A DNA stretch of 64,000 nucleotides from positions 1 through 64,000 of the forward strand of contig JBGFRO010000028.1 of assembly GCA_041695085.1 (NCBI GenBank), given 5' to 3'. Below the pieces are notes generated by a model. The model was not told the DNA's origin. It saw only the letters and a program-made list of their open reading frames with translations, and made no database searches. Both the position numbers and the translations under genes were made by a program. This stretch comes from DYFT01 sp041695085 (GTDB lineage: Bacteria > Bacteroidota > Ignavibacteria > UBA10030). Shown piece by piece: positions 15,957-25,354 of the stretch. Positions within the stretch are counted from its first letter, which is position 1, and each line of letters starts with the position of its first letter.

Positions 15957-18900
15957 ATGGCAACCATTCTCCCCACCGATCGACAGATTCAACTGCCTGA
16001 CTTCACGCTTGTCACCGCCTCGGCTGGTTCCGGCAAGACTCACACCCTCACGCTCCGCTTTCTCCAGCTCTTGCTCTCGGCACGCATCCGGCCGAATGAT
16101 CTCCAACACATCCTCGCCGTCACGTTCACCAACAACGCGGCGCTCGAAATGAAACGCCGCGTGGTAGAGGAACTGAAACAAGGCGCACTGGGAAACCGTG
16201 AAACCCTCCAACGCTTGCAGGAAGTCGTTCCGGAGCCGGATGAGGAGCTGATCGCCCGCTCTTTACAAGTCGTCAATGCTCTTCTCGATCGCTATTCCGA
16301 TTTCCAGGTGCACACCATCGATAGTTTTTTGACGCGCGTGCTGAAAGTCTCCGCTCTCGAATTCGGACTCCCCCCCTCGTTCGATGTGGTGTTGGAAAGC
16401 GACGCGTTGCTCGACGAGGCCTTTCTCCGTTTTGCGCAGACGCTGGCAACGAACGCCGAACAGCGGCAGTTGTTTGAATCGCTCATTCTTCTTCTCAATG
16501 AGAGTCGGTCATCCAACTCTCGATTTCTCTGGAATCCATTTCAAGCCGCCGCCGAGGAGATCAGGGGATTATTCAAACGACTCAATCTCCATGTCGGTCG
16601 TGTGGAGATCCGCGATCTTACTTTGCAACGCCGGGATACGGGCGGGCGCATCATCGACATCGTGTTACAAATCGAAAAGGAAGCGAAAGAATCCTCCTTT
16701 GAACTCACCGCCAACTACAGCCGCATCATTGAGGCTGCTCGGGTGGGCAACCTCGATTCGGTGATCAACAAATCGTTGCTGCAATCTGCACTGAAAACGT
16801 CGAACAAGCCATCGTTTGCAGCAACTGTCCAACGTATCGAACGGTTGCAGAAGCAGCTACAGGAACTTGTGGGTGAATATCAACTTCTGACAGCACGGCA
16901 GTACTACCAACCGTACCTGCAAGCGCAAGCTCTTCTTGCAGAAAGTCTCGAAGCCGTCAAACGCCTCCGCGGGAATATCGACCTCTCAGAAGCAAACCGA
17001 CGCCTCGCGACATCGTTAGTCCGGGAACAGGTGCCGGAGATTTATTATTCGCTGGGGGAGCGTATTCATCACTATCTAATCGATGAATTTCAGGACACCA
17101 ATCGCATTCAATGGACAACGCTCCGCCCTCTCGTCGAAGAAAGCTTGAGTCAACTTGGAAGCCTGTTCATTGTGGGAGATACCAAGCAGGCGATCTACAC
17201 CTTTCGGGGAGGGGATTGGCAGATCATGGCGCGGATGATCGAGAACGAGGAATTTCCTTCGGCGCCATGCAGGAGGTTAGCGTTGCCCCATAATTTCCGC
17301 AGCGGTGGCGAGATCGTGGCGTTCACCAAGAAAGTCTTTCACGAAATCGTGCCACAAGAGGCCGAAGGAGAAGTTGCACGACTGAGCGGCCTTTCGGACT
17401 TTGTGCAGGAACCGCTCGAGCAACTGAGAGAGGCCGGCTACGTGAAGTTGGAGTTCTTTGAAGAAGATGAGATTCCCGTTGATGCTGAACGGGAGAGGAT
17501 TCTGGAAATTATCCGAGACTGTCTCGCACGAGGGTATCGTTATCGGGACATCGCCATCTTGACGCCGAAGAACAAACACGTTGTCAACGTCAGCGGATGG
17601 CTCAATCAAGCAGGTATTCGTTTTCTCTCACACAGCAGTCTCGATATTCGCACGCGGCCATTGACCGGCGAAGTACTTGCCTTGCTCCGCTTTCTCGATT
17701 CCCCTATCGACGATCTCGCCTTTGCCACTTTTCTGCTCGGTCGCCTCTTCTGTTCGGGTGGCGATGGCGATGAAGGGACGAAGCGAATGCGCCGGTTTCT
17801 TCTCGATCACCGACTTCAAAACGAGTCTCAACCGCTCTATGCGGTCTTTCGCCGAAAGTTTCCGGAACTCTGGCAACGCTATTTTGAACGGTTGTTCAAC
17901 GTTGTCGGTTACCTGCCGGTCTATGATCTGGTCGTAGAGATCTATCGCAACTTCGAGATATGGGAAAAGTTCCCCGAAGAAGAAGCTTCTTCCGTCAAAT
18001 TGCTCGAAGTCGTTCGTGTGTTCGAAACGAGCGGCTTGAACAATCTGAAAGATTTCCTCTCACACGCAGAAGAGGAATCGCAGGATGCCGACTGGAATAT
18101 CCCTATTGCCCCGGGAGAAGATGCAGTCACGGTAATGACGGTGCACAAAGCGAAAGGACTCGGTTTCCCGATCGTTCTTGTCTTGTTCTATGATGCGCGA
18201 ATGCAACCAGTCAATCTCTTTCTTCACGAAGAGCGAGGAACCGTGGAGGTTCTTCGCATTACGAGTGAGATGGCGAAAGCACATCCCTCTCTCCAGGCGA
18301 TCTACGAGCAGGAACGTCAGCTCAAGGAGGTTGACGAACTGAACAGGCTTTACGTGGCGTTGACGCGGGCGCGTGAGGAGTTGTACGTCCTTTCACGTCG
18401 CCGGCAGACGGCGACCTTCCCCTCCAAATATCTTCCTGCGGAGGGTTATGAACGTGGCAAGAGGAAGCGCTCATCTGCAGTCCCCGCCGTTGATTTGCAC
18501 ATAGCACCGCATCTTCATCCCGTTGCTGTCGAGCGGCTGCGGCAACGGCGTGAGCAGCGGCGCGTTCCGTTAGAAGAGACACGGCGGGGTGATTTCATTC
18601 ACAACGTTCTGGCAAGCATTCTGTCTCTTGAAGATGATGTGGAAAAACAGGTGGAACGGGAATTCGACCGTCGCGCAGACGAATGGCGAACGTCATTTGA
18701 CAGATCGGAAATGAAGAACCGTATCGTTGCACTTTTGAAGCATCCAGCGCTTTCTCCATATTTCACCGCGGTCCAGGGACGCATCATGATGAATGAACAA
18801 GAAATAACGGCGAAGGACGGACAACTCTTTCGTCTTGATCGGATCGTTGTCGATGACAAACGAATTATGGTGATCGATTATAAGACAGGAAGAGAACAAC

Positions 18901-19019
18901 CCGAATACGTCGAGCAAGTACGGGCCTACATGGATCTGGCGCGAGAAGCATTCCCGGGAAGGAAAGTGCAGGGGATGCTGGCCTATGTCGATTTGAATCT
19001 CGTCCGGAGTGTTGGATGA
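15957..19019 (+). CDS. AddA/RecB-like UvrD-type helicase-nuclease
   Basis: A 1020-residue superfamily 1 helicase. The Walker A motif ASAGSGKT is at residues 21-28, followed by the motif Ia region ILAVTFTNNAALEMK. Walker B is in HYLIDEFQDTNRIQW, then FIVGDTKQAIYTFRGG, MTVHKAKGLGFPIVLV and LYVALTRAREELYVL. The C-terminal part has the RecB-type nuclease signature FRLDRIVVDD and VIDYKTGREQPEY. This is the AddA architecture for resecting double-strand breaks ahead of RecA. Its stop overlaps the next gene as ATGA, and that gene is an AddB-like partner. The pair may also feed DNA ends to CRISPR adaptation, but that is speculation. Confidence 0.92.
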   Translation: MATILPTDRQIQLPDFTLVTASAGSGKTHTLTLRFLQLLLSARIRPNDLQHILAVTFTNNAALEMKRRVVEELKQGALGNRETLQRLQEVVPEPDEELIARSLQVVNALLDRYSDFQVHTIDSFLTRVLKVSALEFGLPPSFDVVLESDALLDEAFLRFAQTLATNAEQRQLFESLILLLNESRSSNSRFLWNPFQAAAEEIRGLFKRLNLHVGRVEIRDLTLQRRDTGGRIIDIVLQIEKEAKESSFELTANYSRIIEAARVGNLDSVINKSLLQSALKTSNKPSFAATVQRIERLQKQLQELVGEYQLLTARQYYQPYLQAQALLAESLEAVKRLRGNIDLSEANRRLATSLVREQVPEIYYSLGERIHHYLIDEFQDTNRIQWTTLRPLVEESLSQLGSLFIVGDTKQAIYTFRGGDWQIMARMIENEEFPSAPCRRLALPHNFRSGGEIVAFTKKVFHEIVPQEAEGEVARLSGLSDFVQEPLEQLREAGYVKLEFFEEDEIPVDAERERILEIIRDCLARGYRYRDIAILTPKNKHVVNVSGWLNQAGIRFLSHSSLDIRTRPLTGEVLALLRFLDSPIDDLAFATFLLGRLFCSGGDGDEGTKRMRRFLLDHRLQNESQPLYAVFRRKFPELWQRYFERLFNVVGYLPVYDLVVEIYRNFEIWEKFPEEEASSVKLLEVVRVFETSGLNNLKDFLSHAEEESQDADWNIPIAPGEDAVTVMTVHKAKGLGFPIVLVLFYDARMQPVNLFLHEERGTVEVLRITSEMAKAHPSLQAIYEQERQLKEVDELNRLYVALTRAREELYVLSRRRQTATFPSKYLPAEGYERGKRKRSSAVPAVDLHIAPHLHPVAVERLRQRREQRRVPLEETRRGDFIHNVLASILSLEDDVEKQVEREFDRRADEWRTSFDRSEMKNRIVALLKHPALSPYFTAVQGRIMMNEQEITAKDGQLFRLDRIVVDDKRIMVIDYKTGREQPEYVEQVRAYMDLAREAFPGRKVQGMLAYVDLNLVRSVG

Positions 19020-21850
19020 GCGTCGTACGAATCATCTCGCCACAGACTCATCTGATCGAAGAAGTCGCCACGCTCTTGGAACGCGGCGGGAGCGACTACG
19101 CGCGCTCCCTCGTCGTCTTTCCGGGTAAACGACCCGCCCACTTTCTGCGCAAACGGCTGGGGGAGAAGCGCGCATCGGCATTCATTCCACCCCGTCTCTT
19201 TTCCATCGACCTCTTTGTGGATTTTCTTTATGAGGAGAAGTTGGGATGCAGGGCGCGAAATCTCGACACAATTGATGCCGTAGCGATGCTTCACACCGTT
19301 CATCAAAGGCTCAACGAGCGTCTCGGCCGCGACTCGTTCTTTTCGATCGATGCATTTCTGCCGCTCGGTTTCAAACTCTTCGATGAATTAGAAGAGGTGA
19401 GGATGGCCAACCTGCCAGTTCGGCGCATGCGTGAAATCCTCACCACCAAGGTGCAGTACACGAAGTTCCATTCACTCGCCGCTTATTATGAGGGCTTTTA
19501 TGAAACGGTAGAGCAATCCGGCGCGTCTACGCGGGCAAGCCGATATCGTGCGGTTGCCGAGGCGATCGACAATATCGATCTCAACGAATTTGACCGCATC
19601 GTCCTTGCCGGTTTCTTTGCCTTCACAAACGTTGAACGATTGATCATTACCAATCTTGCCCGACGACAGAATGGAATAATGATCTTTCAAGGAGCGGACG
19701 ACATAAAAGAGCGGCTCATCCAACTGGGACTTCATCTAACCGAGGAGCCTGCCGACGAAATTCGGATCACATCTCCAACTCTCCATTTCATCAAAACTCC
19801 CGATGCGCATGGACAGGTGCTTGCGTTGAGCTCGGCACTCAAGTCACAACTTGACCGGCAATCGTCTCTTGACGAACGAACCGTCGTTGTTCTTCCCTCA
19901 TCTGAAATGCTCTTCCCCGTGGTTCATCTCCCCTTGTCGATGCTGCCGGAAGAGACGTACAACATCTCGCTAGGCTATCCGCTCACGAGAACTCCTGTTT
20001 TTGGCTTTCTCCATAATTTGATGGAGCTGGTCGGGAGCGCGCTCAACGGGAAACTGTCCACCCGCTCCTATCTTCGTTTTCTTCTTCATCCCTATACAAA
20101 GAACATCCGGTTTGAGCAGCGCTCCGATATCTCGAGAATGATCGCCCATCGGATCGAAGAGTACTTTACCGAGCGGCGTGCAACTCAGTTCGTCACTCTC
20201 GATGACATTGAGACCGACCCTGAGCTTACACACTATATCCTCGACGGATTCAACGGCACGGAAATCCGGCTTAACCCGGAACAACTTCGTCATCACCTCA
20301 CAAACCTGCATCGGCATACGATCGGGTTGATGGAAACCAACCACACCATCGGTGAATTCGCACGACGTGCACGAGAGGCGCTTTCTTTTCTATTCGACCA
20401 CTCGACTGCGAATCTGCATCCCTTTTTCTCCCCGTTTGCTCAACGGATGATCGAAGTGCTTGATACGATGGAACATTCGCTCCTCAGCGACCGACAGTTT
20501 GAGTCACCGCTGGCAATCTTCACCTTCTTTCGCGAATACATCAAGCGTGAATCGGTCCCGTTCCCGGGCACACCTCTCCGCGGATTGCAGGTGCTCGGCT
20601 TGTTAGAGACGCGTAATCTGAAGTTCGACACAATCTACCTGCTCGATGCGAACGACGATGTGCTGCCTTCGAAACCGGCGGACGACCTGCTGCTCCCGCA
20701 ACCCGTTCGTCGACTTCTCGGATTAGAAACAAACCGAGAACGAGAGAAATTGAGTGGGTATTATTTCGATCTGGCCATCGCAGGAGCGAAGGAGGTGTTT
20801 CTGTTCTACACGGAAACGGGTTCAAAGGAGAAAAGCCGCTTCGTCCAGAAATTGATATGGCGGCGGGAACGTGACGCTGGACGATTGCTGGTGAAAGAAC
20901 TGGAACGCAGTGTGAAGTACGGTGTGAACCTTGTTACCGAGACCCCCTCTGCCGTCGAGAAAACAGAAGAGATGGTGAACCGGATGCACGGCCACGCTTT
21001 CACCGCGTCACAGTTGGATACGTATCTCGCATGTCCGCTGCGGTTCTACTATGAGATCGTACTCGGACTCGGAGAGCAGGAGGAAGTACTCGATGATGTC
21101 GATGCGAGAGAGGTCGGGACGATGGTACACAAGATTCTGGCACGATTCTTTGAACCGCTACTCAAGAAACCGCTTCGCTTGAACGACCTCGATGAAGAGC
21201 GTCTCGCGTCGGTGATCGATTCATGTTTTGAGGAGCGGTACGGTGTGGAGTTGATGGGACAAGTACAATTTTTCAAAGGACAGGTGAAATTGCAATTATC
21301 CAAGTTCCTAAGGGATCATCAAGCGATGTGTGCGCGATCGGGAAAAGTTGTTCTGCTGGCAGTGGAACAGCGCGTGCAGGCGGAACATCGGGGAGTGATG
21401 TTTCGCGGCCAAATCGATCGCGTTGAACGGCGTGAGAACACGCTGACGATCCTCGACTACAAAACAGGAAAGGGGGACCCGCGAGCCATTGTTCGACCGG
21501 ATAAGCTTCACCCGGAGGATTCGTCGACGTGGCGAGAGGGAATTAGCTCATTTCAACTGCCACTGTACATGTTGTTAGCATCCAAAGAGTATGGCGAGGA
21601 GCTTCGTCTCATTCGGCCAGCGTATCTCTTTTTAGGGAGCGGTGATCTTCGATCATCGTGCGAGGTGGGACTTGGGGAAACAGAAGAGGATGTAACCGAG
21701 CGATATGAACTTGTTGAACGTACGATGATGAAGATGATTGAAGAGATTCTTGATCTCGAAATTCCTTTCAAACCGACGGTTGAGATCGAGCAAGAATGTC
21801 CCCGCTGTCCCTTCCAGACCATTTGTGGTACCCAGTGGACTCGGCAATAG
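19016..21850 (+). CDS. AddB-like PD-(D/E)XK nuclease subunit
   Basis: A 944-residue partner of the upstream helicase. The N-terminal region is a degenerate helicase-like fold without a clean Walker A, as in AddB. The C-terminal nuclease domain begins near residue 660 with FTASQLDTYLACPLRFYYE and includes FRGQIDRVERRENTLTILDYKTGKG split over the D and DYK catalytic strands. The final cysteines CPRCPFQTIC, with the earlier Cys in LACPLRFYY, form the Fe-S cluster typical of AddB-type nucleases. Expressed with addA through a four-base overlap. Confidence 0.88.
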   Translation: MSVVRIISPQTHLIEEVATLLERGGSDYARSLVVFPGKRPAHFLRKRLGEKRASAFIPPRLFSIDLFVDFLYEEKLGCRARNLDTIDAVAMLHTVHQRLNERLGRDSFFSIDAFLPLGFKLFDELEEVRMANLPVRRMREILTTKVQYTKFHSLAAYYEGFYETVEQSGASTRASRYRAVAEAIDNIDLNEFDRIVLAGFFAFTNVERLIITNLARRQNGIMIFQGADDIKERLIQLGLHLTEEPADEIRITSPTLHFIKTPDAHGQVLALSSALKSQLDRQSSLDERTVVVLPSSEMLFPVVHLPLSMLPEETYNISLGYPLTRTPVFGFLHNLMELVGSALNGKLSTRSYLRFLLHPYTKNIRFEQRSDISRMIAHRIEEYFTERRATQFVTLDDIETDPELTHYILDGFNGTEIRLNPEQLRHHLTNLHRHTIGLMETNHTIGEFARRAREALSFLFDHSTANLHPFFSPFAQRMIEVLDTMEHSLLSDRQFESPLAIFTFFREYIKRESVPFPGTPLRGLQVLGLLETRNLKFDTIYLLDANDDVLPSKPADDLLLPQPVRRLLGLETNREREKLSGYYFDLAIAGAKEVFLFYTETGSKEKSRFVQKLIWRRERDAGRLLVKELERSVKYGVNLVTETPSAVEKTEEMVNRMHGHAFTASQLDTYLACPLRFYYEIVLGLGEQEEVLDDVDAREVGTMVHKILARFFEPLLKKPLRLNDLDEERLASVIDSCFEERYGVELMGQVQFFKGQVKLQLSKFLRDHQAMCARSGKVVLLAVEQRVQAEHRGVMFRGQIDRVERRENTLTILDYKTGKGDPRAIVRPDKLHPEDSSTWREGISSFQLPLYMLLASKEYGEELRLIRPAYLFLGSGDLRSSCEVGLGETEEDVTERYELVERTMMKMIEEILDLEIPFKPTVEIEQECPRCPFQTICGTQWTRQ

Positions 21851-22329
21851 AGAGATGGGAGCAACACTCTCCGCGTTGTCGTGATGTTAGCAACTGATCT
21901 ATCTGCGCACTCAAACCGGGGTGAAGACCGCGACATCGACGCAAAGTATTGCTTCTTCAACCACCCGCATCACTACTCTGTGATCTCATTCCACCGCTGC
22001 TGATCCGCATTCATTGTTTGTCTGAAAGCTCCTCGGTAGCAGAGTTCTATCCCTTTCCTACGAAAAACTTGCCTCGGATGGGAAAATTGTGTCTGATTGG
22101 CGTTCCATTAGTGGGAAATCCCTCATTTTCTTAAGGAATTCATGTCCGTGAAAACACGGACATGAAAATGTCCGTACAAACACTGACATGAACTTTCCTT
22201 GTTCTCACTTATCATTTCTCAGCAAAGAATGGAACTGGGACGGCAACCGATCATTTCGATGGCGCGTTTCCTCCGAGTGCCTTCTAAGAAAACGCTGAAC
22301 AGTATGTACACTCTGCAGGGAGGAAAAAG
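21851..22329. other. 479-nt gene-free interval with a small palindrome cluster
   Basis: I see no supported gene. Around 22141-22188 the arm CATGTCCGTG pairs across AAAA with CACGGACATG (22141-22164, perfect 10-base arms). A third copy of ATGTCCGT and a related ACTGACAT follow within 25 nt. This may be a terminator, a regulator site or a small REP element. A good ribosome site, GGGAGGAAAAAG, closes the interval just before the next gene. Confidence 0.5.
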
Positions 22330-22749
22330 ATGAGCTCAACGTATGCAGACCTATTGAAGGCGCTCCAGGCTCAATATGCGGATACGATTTCCGCGCAGGT
22401 GATCATTCAGGGGGCTGCCGAATACGCGGCGATGAGGAGTCCGGCAGGTCTCTCGTTCGCAGCGGACGAGGATCTCGGAATGATTAGCGCCTACACGTCG
22501 TACCAAACGCGCATGGGGTTGGGATCATTCGCCTTTTCCATTCACCGTGGCGCGGATCGGTTATATCTCAGTTTGTCGTCGACGATTCCGTTGCCGGAGC
22601 GATTTGCGAAGAGTTCGCTTGAAGACAGGGTAACGAACCGTCGCATGATTCCGCTGAGTGAAGCCGGCGATCCGGAAACATTGAACCAGATCGTCGAGCT
22701 TGCAAAGTACGGTGTCGACCACGCTCTCGCGTTTGAACGAATGCGATGA
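22330..22749 (+). CDS. Hypothetical 139-residue protein
   Basis: Not recognised. The start ATG has a strong ribosome site (GGGAGGAAAAAG). The product is soluble, with a predicted mixed alpha/beta pattern: LLKALQAQYADTISAQVII, GLSFAADEDLGMIS, LGSFAFSIHRGADRLYLSL, and a helical C-terminus NQIVELAKYGVDHALAFERM. No signal peptide, membrane helix or metal motif is visible. It stands alone between two non-coding stretches. The opposite-strand frame over its 3' half has poor codon character and is rejected. Confidence 0.65.
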   Translation: MSSTYADLLKALQAQYADTISAQVIIQGAAEYAAMRSPAGLSFAADEDLGMISAYTSYQTRMGLGSFAFSIHRGADRLYLSLSSTIPLPERFAKSSLEDRVTNRRMIPLSEAGDPETLNQIVELAKYGVDHALAFERMR

Positions 22750-23009
22750 GCAGACGTCCGCAGAAAGCATGGGGAACTTTCTGTAGGAGGCGGCGTAGCG
22801 TTTCCAGCCAGACCGCCATTGTTCAGGGACTATCGGGATATGGCTGGGAGAGGCGGAGGATCCATGGGGGTACGATCCCTTCGTCGTCTCGCGCTCGCCG
22901 CCTCCGTCGATTATCAACATCGAAGGAACGTACGCCGTTGCCTTCGCAACAGACGAAAACACATCGTGGCTGCCGATGAAACTTGGAGTGCGGCTGAGGT
23001 AGTGAGGAG

Positions 23010-23147
23010 GGAAGTACGTAAGTATTGGAGTATGAAAGTAGGAAGACCCGAGATGACAGATTGCAGACGGCAGATTGTAGAAGCTTCGGGAACCCAAAGG
23101 GTTTTCTTTACCAGCCGTGGAATTCTATCCCACGGAGGGAACCGAGA
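23010..23147 (-). repeat. Dispersed intergenic repeat, copy B (reverse orientation)
   Basis: The reverse complement of this stretch reads CCGTGGGATAGAATTCCACGG (palindrome half, 23115-23135), then AAAGAAAACCCTTTGGGTT, AAGCTTCTACAATCTG, and CATCTCGGGTCTTCCTAC. It aligns along its whole length with 49671-49797 and in part with 304-401. The gap from 22750 to 23302 holds this repeat and no gene that I can support. Confidence 0.75.
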
Positions 23148-23302
23148 GATTCAACCGGCAAACTTGGGTAGAGAAAGAAGTAGCATAAAATCCAGGAAGG
23201 ATTTACATTTGTGTGTCAATCAAAATCATAACTATTTCTCTGAACGGTGCAGAGGTCTGCGTCAGTCCGATGCTGGATACATAAGGAGTGACTGAACGCT
23301 GT

Positions 23303-23773
23303 ATGGGAGTACGTCAAATGATGAGTTCAATTCTCCTCTCGTTCCTTCTTCTCTTTGGAAATCACAGTAACCTGGGTGGAATCGAAGGAAAGGTGGTCGA
23401 TGCAGCGACGGGGAAACCGATTGTTGGTGTGAACGTTTTTCTCGAGAGTCCCGCGCGTGTGACGAAAACTGCGGAGGACGGAAGGTTTGTCTTCTCCGAT
23501 TTAGCACCGGGTTCGTACACCTTAATGGCAAGCTTAGCGGGTTACTTTCCTACACGAGTCAAAGATGTTCTTGTGAAATCCGACAGCATCACCTACATCG
23601 ACCTTCAACTCTATTCGACTGCCGCTGTCGACACAATTACCACCCTATCTCCCACGATCAAATATCGAATGCCCATTGCGCGCATCGATACCACAAAGAA
23701 GTACAAGATGAAATACTTCGTGCCGCATCAGATAAGGCCCGCTCCTTTCGACACCACAAAGAGAGAAGAATGA
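23303..23773 (+). CDS. Secreted protein with carboxypeptidase-regulatory-like (CarboxypepD_reg) domain
   Basis: About 156 residues from the ATG at 23303. The N-terminus MGVRQMMSSILLSFLLLFG is a signal peptide. A single beta-sandwich domain follows: GIEGKVVDAATGKPIVGVNV, TAEDGRFVFSDLAPGSYTL, and SLAGYFPTRVKDVLV. This fold is common in periplasmic and TonB-dependent-receptor-associated proteins of Bacteroidota, where it acts as a structural or binding module. The C-terminal 40 residues are polar and lysine-rich. No catalytic residues are present. It converges on the esterase gene with an 8-nt gap. Confidence 0.75.
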   Translation: MGVRQMMSSILLSFLLLFGNHSNLGGIEGKVVDAATGKPIVGVNVFLESPARVTKTAEDGRFVFSDLAPGSYTLMASLAGYFPTRVKDVLVKSDSITYIDLQLYSTAAVDTITTLSPTIKYRMPIARIDTTKKYKMKYFVPHQIRPAPFDTTKREE

Positions 23774-23781
23774 AGCAATTG

Positions 23782-24648
23782 TCATCGAATGAAGTCGCGT
23801 CCGCGAAGCCAGGCAGTTACATTATGCACCCATGGATGGAGATTCGTGAACGGCGCTCGATCTCCCAACCCCAGCCCGTGTCTCCCCTTTTCGTACACGT
23901 GCAGATCGAAAGGAACACCATTCCTCTGTAATGCTTGAGCAAACTCAAGACTGTTTCGTACGCTCACAACCGAATCCTCATACGTATGCCAGATAAAGCA
24001 TGGCGGTGTGGAGGGGGTGACGTGGAGTTCGTTCGAGAAGCGACGAATCAGTTCTTCTGAGGGGTTGAGGCCCAGGAATTGTTCGCGCGAGATTCGGTGG
24101 CCGAGAGGTCCCATCGAGATAACCGGATAGCACAGGATTCCGAAATCGGGGCGTGAGCTGAACCGTTCGATCGAATCTGCCGAAACAGCATCGCCGCCAT
24201 CCGGCTGAGTCATCATCGTTGATGCAAGGTGACCCCCGGCCGATGAACCCATGATCCCGATCCTGTCTTTCTCGATTCCCCATTCCTTCGCATAAGCTCG
24301 CACCATACGAAGAGCCCTCTTCGCATCGGCAGTGATCTCGCGATAGTTATACACCGGACCCAAGCGGTACTTCAAAACGAAACTGTGTATGCCGAGCGAG
24401 GAAAGAAAGAGCGCGTAGTCTTCCCCCTCGTGTCGTGCCAGACCTCGATAGGAGCCTCCCGGACAAATGATAATTGCCGTTCCTGTCGCTTTGGATGAAT
24501 CGGGGGGATACGATGTGAGTGTGGGGATGTCCCTCTCCGTTTGTCCTGGCAGAGCTGGCCAGAGTGTAAACACCTGTTGCGCGTGCGCGAGCGATACAAG
24601 TCCAATGCACAGGAACAAAAATCTGTAGCAGGATGATGTGCAGTTCAT
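23782..24648 (-). CDS. Secreted alpha/beta hydrolase (acetyl-xylan-esterase/BD-FAE-like)
   Basis: About 288 residues from the ATG at 24646-24648. The signal peptide runs MNCTSSCYRFLFLCIGLV to AHAQ. The body is an alpha/beta hydrolase with the oxyanion motif IIICPGGSYRGLARHEGE, the nucleophile Ser in GIMGSSAGGHLAS, a likely Asp in TYEDSVV and the His in EKGRHGLGLG. HGExY-like and GGSYRG elements are typical of small esterases acting on acetylated sugars or feruloyl esters. It is exported, probably to the periplasm. The substrate is not shown by the sequence. It is divergent from the winged-helix gene at 24786. Confidence 0.82.
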   Translation of the reverse strand: MNCTSSCYRFLFLCIGLVSLAHAQQVFTLWPALPGQTERDIPTLTSYPPDSSKATGTAIIICPGGSYRGLARHEGEDYALFLSSLGIHSFVLKYRLGPVYNYREITADAKRALRMVRAYAKEWGIEKDRIGIMGSSAGGHLASTMMTQPDGGDAVSADSIERFSSRPDFGILCYPVISMGPLGHRISREQFLGLNPSEELIRRFSNELHVTPSTPPCFIWHTYEDSVVSVRNSLEFAQALQRNGVPFDLHVYEKGRHGLGLGDRAPFTNLHPWVHNVTAWLRGRDFIR

Positions 24649-24785
24649 GTTGGAGGATCCGGCTGTTTGTGAAAGGAGAAGAGAGGCCTTCAACGGTAAG
24701 AAGAAAAAAGGCGATCCTCAAGGTGGCATGACCACTTTCTTTCTGATCATACTTTTTCATACCTTGTCCCCGTCCTCTCCACGTT

Positions 24786-25223
24786 ATGGTTTCCAAAAAG
24801 AAGCTTCGATCCTCATCCCCTCCCCGACGGTCGAGCTCAGCCATCTCCGAAGCTGAAATCGATCTCCTCAAAGTATTTGTTCGAACGTCGTTTGGAGGTA
24901 CGCAACAAGCGAAAGACATTCCTCCAACCCTCCTTCTCGGGAATGTGCGGGTCGATTTCGTTAAACTCGAACTGTCGAAGGATGGAAAACGCCTGAACGC
25001 CACCGCACGGGAATTCCTGCTTCTGAAATATCTGCTCTTGCATGAAGGAGAAGTTGTCTCACGCGAACAACTGTTGCATGATGTCTGGGGTTTTGAGCAA
25101 GCGCCGGAGACGAGATCGGTTGATAACTACATCCTGGCCCTTCGCAAAAAGCTCGAACCCGATCCATCCCGTCCTCGATATATCCTTACCGTGCGTGGTG
25201 TGGGATATAAATTTAAGCGATAA
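24786..25223 (+). CDS. OmpR/PhoB-type winged-helix regulator lacking a receiver domain
   Basis: A 145-residue protein whose C-terminal 95 residues are a Trans_reg_C winged helix: LNATAREFLLLKYLLLHEGE, VVSREQLLHDVWG, TRSVDNYILALRKKLEPD and RYILTVRGVGYKFKR. The first 50 residues are short and basic (MVSKKKLRSSSPPRRSSS), so no phospho-receiver is present and the protein cannot be controlled by a classic Asp phosphorylation. It stands directly upstream of a propeller-SpoIIE sensor on the same strand. Two 11-bp direct repeats lie in the gap between them. It probably controls that module. Confidence 0.85.
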   Translation: MVSKKKLRSSSPPRRSSSAISEAEIDLLKVFVRTSFGGTQQAKDIPPTLLLGNVRVDFVKLELSKDGKRLNATAREFLLLKYLLLHEGEVVSREQLLHDVWGFEQAPETRSVDNYILALRKKLEPDPSRPRYILTVRGVGYKFKR

Positions 25224-25250
25224 CGGTAACAGCTCGATCGCTGTCTCTCA

Positions 25251-25274
25251 AGTTTTGACACAGTTTTGACACAG
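25251..25274 (+). promoter_or_regulatory. Tandem 11-bp direct repeat, candidate winged-helix operator
   Basis: AGTTTTGACAC occurs twice head to tail at 25251-25261 and 25262-25272, followed by AG. An 11-bp period matches the one-turn direct repeats bound by PhoB/OmpR-type dimers. The site lies just after the receiver-less regulator and about 80 nt before the phosphatase start codon. Confidence 0.55.
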
Positions 25275-25354
25275 GGGCCGTTGTCTCTGTGCAACTTGCG
25301 CCCTCACTTCCCGTTGAACCCGACAAGAACATCAATGTTCTTCGAGGAGGAGAT

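Noticed and set aside
22561..23097. 178-codon minus-strand frame over the 22330 gene and the repeat
   Set aside because: It spans a dispersed repeat and the opposite strand of a better-supported gene, with no family signal.
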